Below are positions 1 through 6,809 of a stretch of DNA of 11,332 nt, piece by piece. The notes beneath the pieces were generated by a model that saw only the letters and a list, made by a program, of their open reading frames with translations, searched no databases and had not been told where the DNA came from. A program made the translations under genes and the position numbers. The DNA comes from Paraktedonobacter sp964250225 (GTDB taxonomy: Bacteria > Chloroflexota > Ktedonobacteria > Ktedonobacterales > Ktedonobacteraceae): NCBI GenBank assembly GCA_964250225.1, contig CAXUEY010000184.1:1-11332 (forward strand). The letters run 5' to 3'. Positions within the stretch are counted from its first letter, which is position 1, and each line of letters starts with the position of its first letter.

Positions 1-55
1 GCAGCAGAGCAGCAGAGCAGCAGAGCAGCAGAGCAGCAGAGCAGCAGAGCAGCAG
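1..55. repeat. Octanucleotide tandem repeat (unit cagcagag)
   Basis: Six full copies of the 8-base unit cagcagag lie at 2-49. A partial copy (cagcag) follows at 50-55, and position 1 is the last base of another copy, so the array probably continues past the left edge. Eight is not a multiple of three, so three units make 24 bases, and every plus-strand frame reads the same cyclic octapeptide, QQSSRAAE. In the frame starting at 2 the array is open and runs into the membrane protein that ends at 1555. The other two frames stop soon after, at 118-120 and 135-137. Confidence 0.95.
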
Positions 56-1555
56 GCCCGTCTGCGTTCGTCCGGTGCTGTTTGGGGCAACGACTCCGGC
101 TCGCAGGATGTGCCTTCTGAAAAAATTCCCCCTATAATTGCTCCTATTCACAGTATACTCGCATCACCAAATCCGCCGCGTCGCCTCGCGCCTGCTTCTC
201 CTGCCCCCGCTTTCGACCACGAACAGCTTGATTCCACTCAACAGGTCAGGCGCTCGCGACCTGAAGAGATTTCTCATCCCAGCATTATCACCTTCCAGGC
301 CGCCGAAAGGTCAGGGCACGCGTCGCGAGTGGACAGGGCAAGCACAAAGGCAGACGCCCCGTTCAGAATGGCGCGGGGAGCGGGTCAGCGCAAATGGCTG
401 CGTCCGTCCACTGTGGCTATCCTGGTGGTCCTGCTGGTTGCATGCGTGCTTGCCATCGCGTTCAGTACGCGGGGCGCGCTCTTTCTCTTGCCCGGCGCGT
501 CCAAAACTACCGTTACGCTGCTTCCTCGCACCCAGGCTGAGCATGGCAGCTATCAGTTTACAGCCGTTACCGGCACGCCCGATCCCGGAAGCCAGCAGGT
601 TCCGGCACGTTTGCTCACCGCTACTTCGCCCACGCAAAGCGTCACGGGCACTATCTCCGCCAGCCCGGTTCCAGCTACGCGGGCGCGTGGGCAATTGCGC
701 TTTATTAATAACGGCACGACGACGATCACCCTCCAGAGTACCGTCATTGCAGGCAAAAGCGGGGTGCCGGTGACGTTTAACGGCCCTGTGGTAGTTCCGG
801 CGAACGGCTCATCCGACGCGACGACCACAGGTATGGCTGTGAACGCGGGGGCAGCGGGCAACATTCCACAATTTGATATCGCGCAAGCGTGCTGTAATCC
901 CGATATTATTGTGCAAAACATTACAGCCTTTAGCGGCGGCCAGGACGCGGCCTCAGGCAACATCGTGCAGCAGAGCGATATCGACCACGCCGCTAATCCG
1001 TTGAGTGCCACGCTGACCCAGAGTGCGCAAAAACGCCTGCAAGGGCAGCTCAAAAGCACTGAACGGCTCGTAGATGGCTCCTTGCAGTGCCAGCCAGCTA
1101 TTCACGCCAATCATCAGGTGGGGGAGAGCGCGAAAACGGTCATCGTCACCGTCGCGGTCACCTGCAAAGCAGAGGTCTACGATTATCAGGCAGTAGAAAG
1201 GCTGGCCACCAGTTTGCTGCAAACACAGGTCACTGGCGACCCCAGGCTGGGGAGCGCTTATGGGTTGAACGGACCACTCACTCTGGATGTGCAAAGCGAT
1301 ACCGTACCAAACGCTGACGGACAGGTCGGGTTAGCAGTGCAGGCGCGCGGCGTGTGGGCCTATCAATTCTCTGCGGCTCGTCTGCACCAATTGGCCGGTC
1401 AGATTGCAGGCAAGAACGTGGCGGATGCGCGGGCATTCCTGCTGAAACAGACGGGGGTAGGCGCTGTACAATTGAGCACTTCAGGCAGCCTGCCAGCGAA
1501 TCCCGCAGCCATTCAGATAGTGGTGAAAATGCCGCCCGCGTCTCCCACACCATAA
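2..1555 (+). CDS. Membrane-anchored baseplate-J-like protein, 5' partial
   Basis: The reading frame is open from the left edge, so the start lies outside the window. The GTG at 110 is the only start-like codon before the body of the protein and has no clear ribosome binding site, so I treat the gene as truncated on its 5' side. Numbered from that GTG, residues 1-95 are a basic, Pro-rich, probably disordered cytosolic part, and 100-120 are one hydrophobic helix preceded by RKWLR, which suggests N-in topology. The rest is extracytoplasmic. The Gly/Val/Pro-rich middle (GVPVTFNGPVVVPANG, then AGAAGNI) and the closing segment IAGK..ADARAFLL..(G)VGAVQLSTSGSLP resemble proteins annotated as baseplate J/gp47 family in Chloroflexota. 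Cys327 and Cys352 are conserved in the paralogue downstream and may form a disulfide. An extra Cys-Cys pair (QACCNPD) is found only here. Family call moderate; function unknown. Confidence 0.75.
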   Translation, partial: QQSSRAAEQQSSRAAEQQARLRSSGAVWGNDSGSQDVPSEKIPPIIAPIHSILASPNPPRRLAPASPAPAFDHEQLDSTQQVRRSRPEEISHPSIITFQAAERSGHASRVDRASTKADAPFRMARGAGQRKWLRPSTVAILVVLLVACVLAIAFSTRGALFLLPGASKTTVTLLPRTQAEHGSYQFTAVTGTPDPGSQQVPARLLTATSPTQSVTGTISASPVPATRARGQLRFINNGTTTITLQSTVIAGKSGVPVTFNGPVVVPANGSSDATTTGMAVNAGAAGNIPQFDIAQACCNPDIIVQNITAFSGGQDAASGNIVQQSDIDHAANPLSATLTQSAQKRLQGQLKSTERLVDGSLQCQPAIHANHQVGESAKTVIVTVAVTCKAEVYDYQAVERLATSLLQTQVTGDPRLGSAYGLNGPLTLDVQSDTVPNADGQVGLAVQARGVWAYQFSAARLHQLAGQIAGKNVADARAFLLKQTGVGAVQLSTSGSLPANPAAIQIVVKMPPASPTP

Positions 1556-1603
1556 AATTTCAGGACGTGCATCCTTTGCGTGACCAGGTTCGCGTCCAGT
1601 GCA

Positions 1604-1632
1604 TTGGAAGCCCGCGCATCCGCAAATAGAAA
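1604..1632 (+). promoter_or_regulatory. Weak sigma70-like promoter candidate
   Basis: TTGGAA at 1604-1609 (4 of 6 to the -35 consensus) and TAGAAA at 1627-1632 (4 of 6 to the -10 consensus) are 17 bases apart. The predicted transcript would start near 1639, where the structured segment 1638-1731 begins, and would run into the second baseplate-J-like gene. A competing -10-like TATACT lies at 1758-1763 with only a poor -35 (CTGTCT, 1735-1740). Neither is strong. Confidence 0.25.
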
Positions 1633-1637
1633 AAGAA

Positions 1638-1731
1638 ATCGCTATATCCTCTCCCTCTAATGGGTATCCTTCCCATAGGTGGAGAGACCGCAGCATTGTA
1701 TGCTGGTACCTTCGTCCTCTGGCAGAGCGAT
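1638..1731 (+). other. Potential structured leader RNA (nested stems)
   Basis: Closing stem ATCGCT (1638-1643) can pair with AGCGAT (1726-1731). Inside it, CTCTCC (1649-1654) pairs with GGAGAG (1681-1686) and encloses ATGGG/CCCAT (1660-1664 with 1672-1676). A second hairpin, CAGCAT-TGT-ATGCTG, lies at 1691-1705. Together they form a multi-branch junction about 100 bases ahead of the next gene's start. I do not recognise a known riboswitch consensus. Stems of this size do occur by chance, so this is a candidate only. Confidence 0.25.
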
Positions 1732-1832
1732 ATGCTGTCTTTTTCATCATTCATCGCTATACTCTTATGCAATAGGGCTAACAAAAACGTAGAATGCCGA
1801 ATTGTACGGCAATGAGATATTTGGGAGGCGCT

Positions 1833-3032
1833 ATGACCAGACCTTTCGCGCAAGCAAGACGAGCATCGCGTCAACGGCTCTTTCTTTATAGAGCGCTGGC
1901 TCTAATCGTTCTATGCCTTGTGGCGGCCCTCGCTGCGCGGTTTTTCCTCTTCAATGGACCCAAAGTCACGGTCACTCTGACCCCAGGGGTGCTGCCTAAA
2001 GAGGCCAGCTACCAGCTTACGGCGGTCACCGGCACGCCTGATCCTGCCAGCGACCAGACCCCGGCTCGTCTGCTCGCCGCCGACTCGCCTACGCAAAGCG
2101 CCGCAGGCACCGTCGCCAACGCGATCCCACCCACCCAGGCCACGGGGCCGTTAACCTTTGTGAACGATACCACCATGCCGATTACCGTCCCAACTGGCGC
2201 GGTGACAGACTCCCACGGAGTGACGATTACTTTTAGCGGCCCTTTTGTTGTGAAGGTCTTTCCAGAGACCACAACCGTGCCTGGCACTGCGCTCAAGGCG
2301 GGGTCAGCGGGAAATATTACCGCGTTTGATATCGATATCAAAGATTACATGCCAGGTATTACCGTCAAAAACGAAGTAACATTCTCTGGCGGTGCGGAAG
2401 CTGTGCCGGGCCTGGTCCAGCAGAGCGACATCGATCACGCGGCCAGGGAGTTTGTGAAAGATTTGACGCCGCAGGCCCAGGCCAACCTCCAGGCACTCCA
2501 GGTGAAACCTACTGAGCGTGTCGCGGATAGTTCTGCCCAATGCCAGCCAAAAATCAGCGCACATCCACAAGCGGGCCAGGAGGCTGTTACCATTGCGGTA
2601 ACAATTTCGGTGACATGCAGCGAGCTGGCATACGATGTGCAGGCGGCTCAGACGTTGGCCAGCACTTTGCTCGCTCACAGCGTCAGGGATGATCCGCGCC
2701 TGGGAGCGGCATATACCCTGCAACACCAGATGGTCTTTCGCGTACTGAACAGTCGCGTAGAAAACGCCGACCAGGGGAGACAGGTTGAGCTAAGCGTAGA
2801 AATACACGGGCTGCTGGTCTACACCGCCTCTGACGATCTTAAGATCACGTTAGCCAGGCAGATCGCCGGGAAAAGCAAGGCAGATGCGCAGAAGCTGCTA
2901 TTGCAGTACCCCTGGATTGCCTCTGTACACTTCAGCTCGCCTGACAACTTACCAACGAACGCTGGTGCCATCCAATTCGTAGAAGTGGCGCCCGCGACGA
3001 TGCCATCCAATGGTTTTGCGGTGGTTTTCTAA
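1833..3032 (+). CDS. Membrane-anchored baseplate-J-like protein (tandem paralogue)
   Basis: 399 residues from the ATG at 1833, chosen because GGGAGG (1823-1828) lies just upstream. In-frame starts at 1794 and 1812 have no such site. Residues 1-15 are basic (RRASRQR), 16-36 form one hydrophobic helix, and the rest is expected outside the membrane. It is a clear paralogue of the preceding gene: SYQLTAVTGTPDP, PARLLAADSPTQS, the AGSAGNITAFDI stretch, VQQSDIDHAA, DDPRLGAAY and the end region IAGKSKADAQKLLL..LPTNAGAIQFV all have counterparts there. Cys237 and Cys262 are spaced 25 residues apart, exactly as in the neighbour, which suggests a conserved disulfide. The C-terminal pattern matches baseplate-J/gp47-like proteins of Chloroflexota. 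No enzyme motif is visible. The two genes look like a local duplication. Role unknown; surface or envelope function is inferred from topology. Confidence 0.85.
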   Translation: MTRPFAQARRASRQRLFLYRALALIVLCLVAALAARFFLFNGPKVTVTLTPGVLPKEASYQLTAVTGTPDPASDQTPARLLAADSPTQSAAGTVANAIPPTQATGPLTFVNDTTMPITVPTGAVTDSHGVTITFSGPFVVKVFPETTTVPGTALKAGSAGNITAFDIDIKDYMPGITVKNEVTFSGGAEAVPGLVQQSDIDHAAREFVKDLTPQAQANLQALQVKPTERVADSSAQCQPKISAHPQAGQEAVTIAVTISVTCSELAYDVQAAQTLASTLLAHSVRDDPRLGAAYTLQHQMVFRVLNSRVENADQGRQVELSVEIHGLLVYTASDDLKITLARQIAGKSKADAQKLLLQYPWIASVHFSSPDNLPTNAGAIQFVEVAPATMPSNGFAVVF

Positions 3033-3093
3033 ACAAGCGGATGAGTGCTGGATGCGAGGATCACTACAGGTGCGTTTGGGTGCAGCTACTTTT

Positions 3094-3123
3094 TTGATTC
3101 TTCCCTCAGGCATACGTTATAGT
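3094..3123 (+). promoter_or_regulatory. Sigma70-like promoter of the zinc-ribbon gene
   Basis: TTGATT (3094-3099, 4 of 6) and TATAGT (3118-3123, 5 of 6) are 18 bases apart. Transcription would start near 3130, about 50 bases before the ATG at 3179. This suggests the gene is transcribed separately from the pair upstream. Confidence 0.55.
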
Positions 3124-3178
3124 ATACGAAGCAAGCAATTTTTCAGGAGCGGCATGACGCTCCAGGGAGAGAAAAACC

Positions 3179-3907
3179 ATGCGCTGTCCATATTGTGGGG
3201 GACTCAATCGAGAGCAATCTACCTATTGTGTGAGTTGCGGACGCGCGATGCAAGCCGCGCCGCCTCAGTACCAGCAACAAGCACCGGCGCCGTCTCAGGC
3301 TCAATGGCCGGGCACACAGCGCACCGTCAACGCGCCCAACCAGGCCGCCCAGCGAACTTACGCACCCGCACCCAATCCGCAGGCAAGATCCCAGCAGAGT
3401 TACGCGCCAACGCCACAACGACCAGCGGCTCAGCCCGTGCAGCAGCAAGCGCGCGCCAGTCGCCATCAGCCAGCCGCGCCAGTGCAGGCACCTGTCTTCG
3501 TGGTCCCGGAGCCACCACCTGCCCCGGAGCCGCCCGCGCCCTTTCCACCGCGCACAATGGAGCAGTTGAAGGCCCTGCTCGCGTCCGGCGCGCAGCCCTA
3601 CACAGTCATCGAGAGCAGCGTCGCGGATGGCAAGAAGAAAATCGCGCGCATCGCCTATGCCAATGTTACCGGCTGGCAGCAGGCTGCAACCCTACTCAAG
3701 GCGCTCCAGGAGCAGCAAGAGGCGCAGTACAACACCATCATCATTCAGGGTGTGCTGCCTCAACAACAGGATGTGTACGCCTTCACCAATGGCCAGCTCC
3801 AGTTTGATCGCGGCGTGCGTCTGGGCGGCTCAACCAACAACCGCTATGTCATCGAGACGGGCAATGGGTTCGCGAGCGATTCAGTGCGTTTTGTATTGAA
3901 TGAGTGA
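3179..3907 (+). CDS. Zinc-ribbon protein with Pro/Gln linker and unknown C-terminal domain
   Basis: 242 residues. Start ATG with AGGGAGA at 3164-3170, eight bases upstream. Residues 1-22 are a compact zinc ribbon of the CxxCG-x9-CxxCG type (Cys3, Cys6, Cys17, Cys20), as in the short zinc_ribbon_2-like heads found on many bacterial membrane and signalling proteins. Residues 25-124 are very rich in Pro, Gln and Ala and probably disordered. Residues 125-242 look folded (MEQLKALLASGAQPY, KKKIARIAYANVTGW, YNTIIIQGVLP, NRYVIETGNG) but I recognise no family in them. No membrane helix or signal peptide is present, so the protein is probably cytosolic. It converges on the kinase gene with only 29 bases between the two stops and no clear terminator. 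Metal binding is inferred from the cysteines; function unknown. Confidence 0.85.
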   Translation: MRCPYCGGLNREQSTYCVSCGRAMQAAPPQYQQQAPAPSQAQWPGTQRTVNAPNQAAQRTYAPAPNPQARSQQSYAPTPQRPAAQPVQQQARASRHQPAAPVQAPVFVVPEPPPAPEPPAPFPPRTMEQLKALLASGAQPYTVIESSVADGKKKIARIAYANVTGWQQAATLLKALQEQQEAQYNTIIIQGVLPQQQDVYAFTNGQLQFDRGVRLGGSTNNRYVIETGNGFASDSVRFVLNE

Positions 3908-3936
3908 AATGCTGCATATATTTATAGCGCGCCTCA

Positions 3937-6450
3937 TCACGCTTTGGGCAGCGTCAGTTCCAGGAAATCGCTGGTTGGCTTCTTCGGGTTATTGGCGCCG
4001 CGTGTGACATAGACGTGTCCCTGGCCATCGCAGACGGCGGTGCCGAGCAGGGAGCCGCCATTGGGTAACGCGGGCAGCGTTTGCCAGTTCAGGCTTGAGA
4101 GGTCGAGCAGTTGCACGGTGTCTAGCGATTGGTTGTGGGCGGGATCGTAGCCGCCGACGATCACGAGATGCCCCTGCCCATCCGAGCAACTGGCGGAGCC
4201 ACTCAGAGGAGCTGACAGCGTGGTGGGAAGCTGGCCCCAGGTATTTTGCTGGACATTGTAGCGATAGATGTGCAGGGACGGCTGGTGCTGACCGGAATCG
4301 AGCGAGCCACCGAGCAGCAGAATGTCGCCGGCGCTGTCCTGCACAAGCTGGACGTAGCCTACGCCGAGCGGCAGGTTGGCCAGGGTGTGCCAGAGGCCGC
4401 TGGCGATATCGTAACGATACCAGCCGGTACCCGCCTGCACAGAAGGATCGCCGGGGGTCAGAAAACCCTCGCTTAAGTAGAGATGCCCCTGTTGATCAGC
4501 CAGCATGGAGCCACCGAAGCCGAGCGGCAATTGCGACGGCACATAGATGATATGCACAGTGTTACTGGCGGGCTGATATTGGTAGAGATGGGCGGAGACG
4601 GCGTTGAGATCGGGCGAGTAACCCCCACTGAAGAAGAGATTCCCCTGCTCATCCAGCGCTGCTGCGTTATTGCCCATGCCGGGGAAGTTCGCCACGTTGA
4701 CCTGCTCCCACCTGGCTTCAGCGATATTGTAGCGATACAACCCCTGACTATAGGTCGGCGTGGCCTGCGCGCCACGAAAACCGCCGCTGAGATAGATAAA
4801 CGCCTGCCCCTGGACCTGGACGTAGAGGGCGGTATTATCCGCCTCCACCGAGGGCAACGCGGGCAAACTCTGCCAGCCCACAACGGGTGCTGTCGGCTGC
4901 TCTGTCGGCGAGATCGTCGGCTGTACGGTGAGAGATGAGGCCGGGTGCAGCATTCTGCGCGGTTGCGGTGGATGGAAAAGCGCGTGACTGGCAAGATAGT
5001 GATAGGCGAGCAGCGAACCGGAAACGAGCATAAGCAGGATGAAGAGCGAGAGCACAAGCATGCCGCGCCGACCACTCTTACGCGACACAGATTGGTGGGG
5101 CGGTGGCGCCTGTGGAGCCGGAGGCAAGGCAGGCGCTACATTGGGCACGGTTGGTGTGCTGCTCTGCTCCCCAACCGTGGTATTGCTGTTCAGGTTGAAT
5201 GTAGGGAGCAGCGCGGGCAAGGGCGCGCTGCGTGTCGCAGGTGAGGCGATGGTGCGCAATTTCAGACTCTCATCTATCGAGGTCAACTGATGGGCCAGCG
5301 CCTCTTGCTCCAGATTCGCGCGCGGTGTGCTGCGCTGGGTCTGCTCGCGCATGCGCATATGCTGGGCGCGCTGGTCCTGCTCGCGGGCCAGCTCGTCGCT
5401 GACAAAGCCCTGCGAACTGGGAGGCGGAATGAGCAGCGGAAAGGCCGGTGTTTTTTGCGCGGCGGAGATCTCGCCCACCAGTGTATGATAGCGGTAGGCG
5501 CGCCGTTCCTCGACCGAACGCACTCGTTCCAGCGCCTGGTAAAACGTATGTGCCGATTGAAAACGATACATCGGCTCCGTGCGGGTTGCAACCATCACCA
5601 GGCCGCTCAGCGCGGGTGAGATGCCCGCATTGAGCTTGTGGAGCGATTCGAGCTGTTCCATCGTCACACCCCGGCGGGTGGGATGCTGCCCGCTGAGCAT
5701 CTCGTGCATAATCACGCCCAGGCTGAACAGGTCGGAGCGCGCGTCGGTCTGGCCAATGCCTTCATATTGTTCAGGCGAGGCATAGCCCGGCGAGCCAAAA
5801 TCGGTGGTATCGTTGAACTGACCCTCTTTGAAGTAGCGCGCAATCCCAAAATCCACGATCATCAGTCGCCCATCGGGATGCATGATGATATTCGCGGGCT
5901 TGAGATCGCGAAAAACCACTGGCGGGTTCTGTGCGTGCAAATAGTCCAGCACATCACAGATCTGCAGCGCATAGTTGATGGCCTCCAACTGCGGCAGGGG
6001 CGCGTGCTCGCGCATATACAGGGAAAGCGTAGCACCGGGCACATACTCCATCACCAGATACCAGTAGCCATGTTCAAAGAAATAATCGTAGAGCAACGGA
6101 ATTGCCGGATGATGCAAACGCGCCATCAGCAACGCCTCGCGCAGAAAACGGTCCGTATTCGTGCCGCCGCTCAGGGGAAAATCCCCCTGCGTCGGCGTAG
6201 CCGGCGCCCCCTTGTTATGCAGCAGATGATCCAGTTCCTCAATGACACGTGGCGGCAGCGGCTCATCCGCGCGCACCTGTTTGATCGCCACCGGCACATC
6301 CACCTGAGCATGCGAGGCCAGAAAAACCTGCCCCATCCCGCCGTGTCCCAGTATCGTCTCTACCACATACGCGCCTTGCTGGAGCGTGCGCCCAACCAGG
6401 ATCTCCTGCGAAACACTCCTGCGATTTCCCCGTGAACCAGATAATGACAT
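3937..6450 (-). CDS. Transmembrane Ser/Thr protein kinase with extracellular Kelch propeller
   Basis: 837 residues from the ATG at 6450, chosen because a purine-rich site containing GGAGG lies about five bases upstream (6456-6460). An in-frame GTG at 6462 sits inside that site. Residues 28-310 are a Hanks-type (PknB-like) kinase: glycine loop GHGGMGQV (35-42), VAIK Lys57, C-helix Glu105, catalytic FRDLKPAN (Asp182, Lys184, Asn187), DFG (200-202) and GSPGYASPEQY (219-229). All catalytic residues are present, so it should phosphorylate Ser/Thr with ATP. The usual HRD is FRD, and about 40 residues are inserted between the ATP lysine and the C-helix. Residues 330-460 are a Gln/Pro-rich linker, and 464-486 are a membrane helix preceded by RKSGRR. 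Residues 526-837 hold six Kelch-like blades with repeating LSGG/FSGG/LGGS/VGGY strands and D-x-x-G turns, and a last strand that closes the ring. The propeller probably senses an outside ligand. Divergent from the CHAT-Clp gene. Confidence 0.93.
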   Translation of the reverse strand: MSLSGSRGNRRSVSQEILVGRTLQQGAYVVETILGHGGMGQVFLASHAQVDVPVAIKQVRADEPLPPRVIEELDHLLHNKGAPATPTQGDFPLSGGTNTDRFLREALLMARLHHPAIPLLYDYFFEHGYWYLVMEYVPGATLSLYMREHAPLPQLEAINYALQICDVLDYLHAQNPPVVFRDLKPANIIMHPDGRLMIVDFGIARYFKEGQFNDTTDFGSPGYASPEQYEGIGQTDARSDLFSLGVIMHEMLSGQHPTRRGVTMEQLESLHKLNAGISPALSGLVMVATRTEPMYRFQSAHTFYQALERVRSVEERRAYRYHTLVGEISAAQKTPAFPLLIPPPSSQGFVSDELAREQDQRAQHMRMREQTQRSTPRANLEQEALAHQLTSIDESLKLRTIASPATRSAPLPALLPTFNLNSNTTVGEQSSTPTVPNVAPALPPAPQAPPPHQSVSRKSGRRGMLVLSLFILLMLVSGSLLAYHYLASHALFHPPQPRRMLHPASSLTVQPTISPTEQPTAPVVGWQSLPALPSVEADNTALYVQVQGQAFIYLSGGFRGAQATPTYSQGLYRYNIAEARWEQVNVANFPGMGNNAAALDEQGNLFFSGGYSPDLNAVSAHLYQYQPASNTVHIIYVPSQLPLGFGGSMLADQQGHLYLSEGFLTPGDPSVQAGTGWYRYDIASGLWHTLANLPLGVGYVQLVQDSAGDILLLGGSLDSGQHQPSLHIYRYNVQQNTWGQLPTTLSAPLSGSASCSDGQGHLVIVGGYDPAHNQSLDTVQLLDLSSLNWQTLPALPNGGSLLGTAVCDGQGHVYVTRGANNPKKPTSDFLELTLPKA

Positions 6451-6491
6451 CTCCCCCTCCACTTGACCAATAAATCCGTCCGATATCGTCT

Positions 6492-6520
6492 ATGGTACCG
6501 CTCTTCTCCTTTTTCGTCAA
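6492..6520 (-). promoter_or_regulatory. Promoter candidate for the kinase gene
   Basis: On the minus strand TTGACG (6520-6515, 5 of 6) and TACCAT (6497-6492, 4 of 6) are 17 bases apart. Transcription would start near 6485, giving a leader of about 35 bases before the ATG at 6450. Confidence 0.45.
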
Positions 6521-6672
6521 CAAGCAAGCACCATCCTCAAGCAAGAATGATGAACGCTGAAGAACCATGACCAATGTTACCTGCTCTTGTAGGAGGAACA
6601 GGGATGTGATACTATGGTTTCACCTTTTCTGGATAGGAAACCTGACGCAGTAAATACAGGTAATCGCAGCCA

Positions 6673-6702
6673 TTGACAACACCTCAGGCTGGCTCATATA
6701 CT
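6673..6702 (+). promoter_or_regulatory. Strong sigma70-like promoter of the CHAT-Clp gene
   Basis: A perfect TTGACA (6673-6678) and TATACT (6697-6702, 5 of 6) are 18 bases apart. It is the best promoter match in the window. The start would be near 6709, leaving an untranslated leader of about 100 bases that ends in the purine-rich GAGGAAG (6793-6799), ten bases before the ATG. Confidence 0.65.
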
Positions 6703-6809
6703 TGCGTATGCCAGGAACCTCTTTTTACAATTCATAACGCGTAGAAAAAGAGAGAAAAACGGGGATGCTGAGGGTAGTGGAAGAGAAGAATCGAGGAAGT
6801 TAGAGACTC

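Larger units (their letters stand above)
6451..6809. promoter_or_regulatory. Divergent intergenic control region (kinase / CHAT-Clp)
   Basis: These 359 bases separate two divergent genes and hold a promoter candidate for each. The middle also contains AGGAGG (6591-6596) followed by the start-stop pair ATG-TGA (6604-6609) and an overlapping GTG that opens a 15-codon frame. I see no long palindrome that would mark an operator. A shared regulator for both genes is possible but not shown. Confidence 0.5.

Noticed and set aside
1756..1763. TATACT at 1758-1763 as the main promoter of the second paralogue
   Set aside because: The -35 partner (CTGTCT) matches only three of six bases, so it is kept only as a mention.
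1660..1815. 51-codon plus-strand frame between the paralogues
   Set aside because: No ribosome binding site, and the frame lies in the region better explained as leader RNA. No family recognised.
3010..3807. 265-codon plus-strand frame overlapping the zinc-ribbon gene
   Set aside because: Low-complexity Arg/Ala/Ser product with no motif. The overlapping frame at 3179 has a ribosome binding site, a zinc ribbon and a folded tail.
3908..3936. Bidirectional terminator between the convergent genes
   Set aside because: The 29-base gap has no inverted repeat with a useful stem.
5638..6435. 265-codon plus-strand frame antisense to the kinase
   Set aside because: Mirror of a clearly conserved kinase domain; product has no recognisable family.
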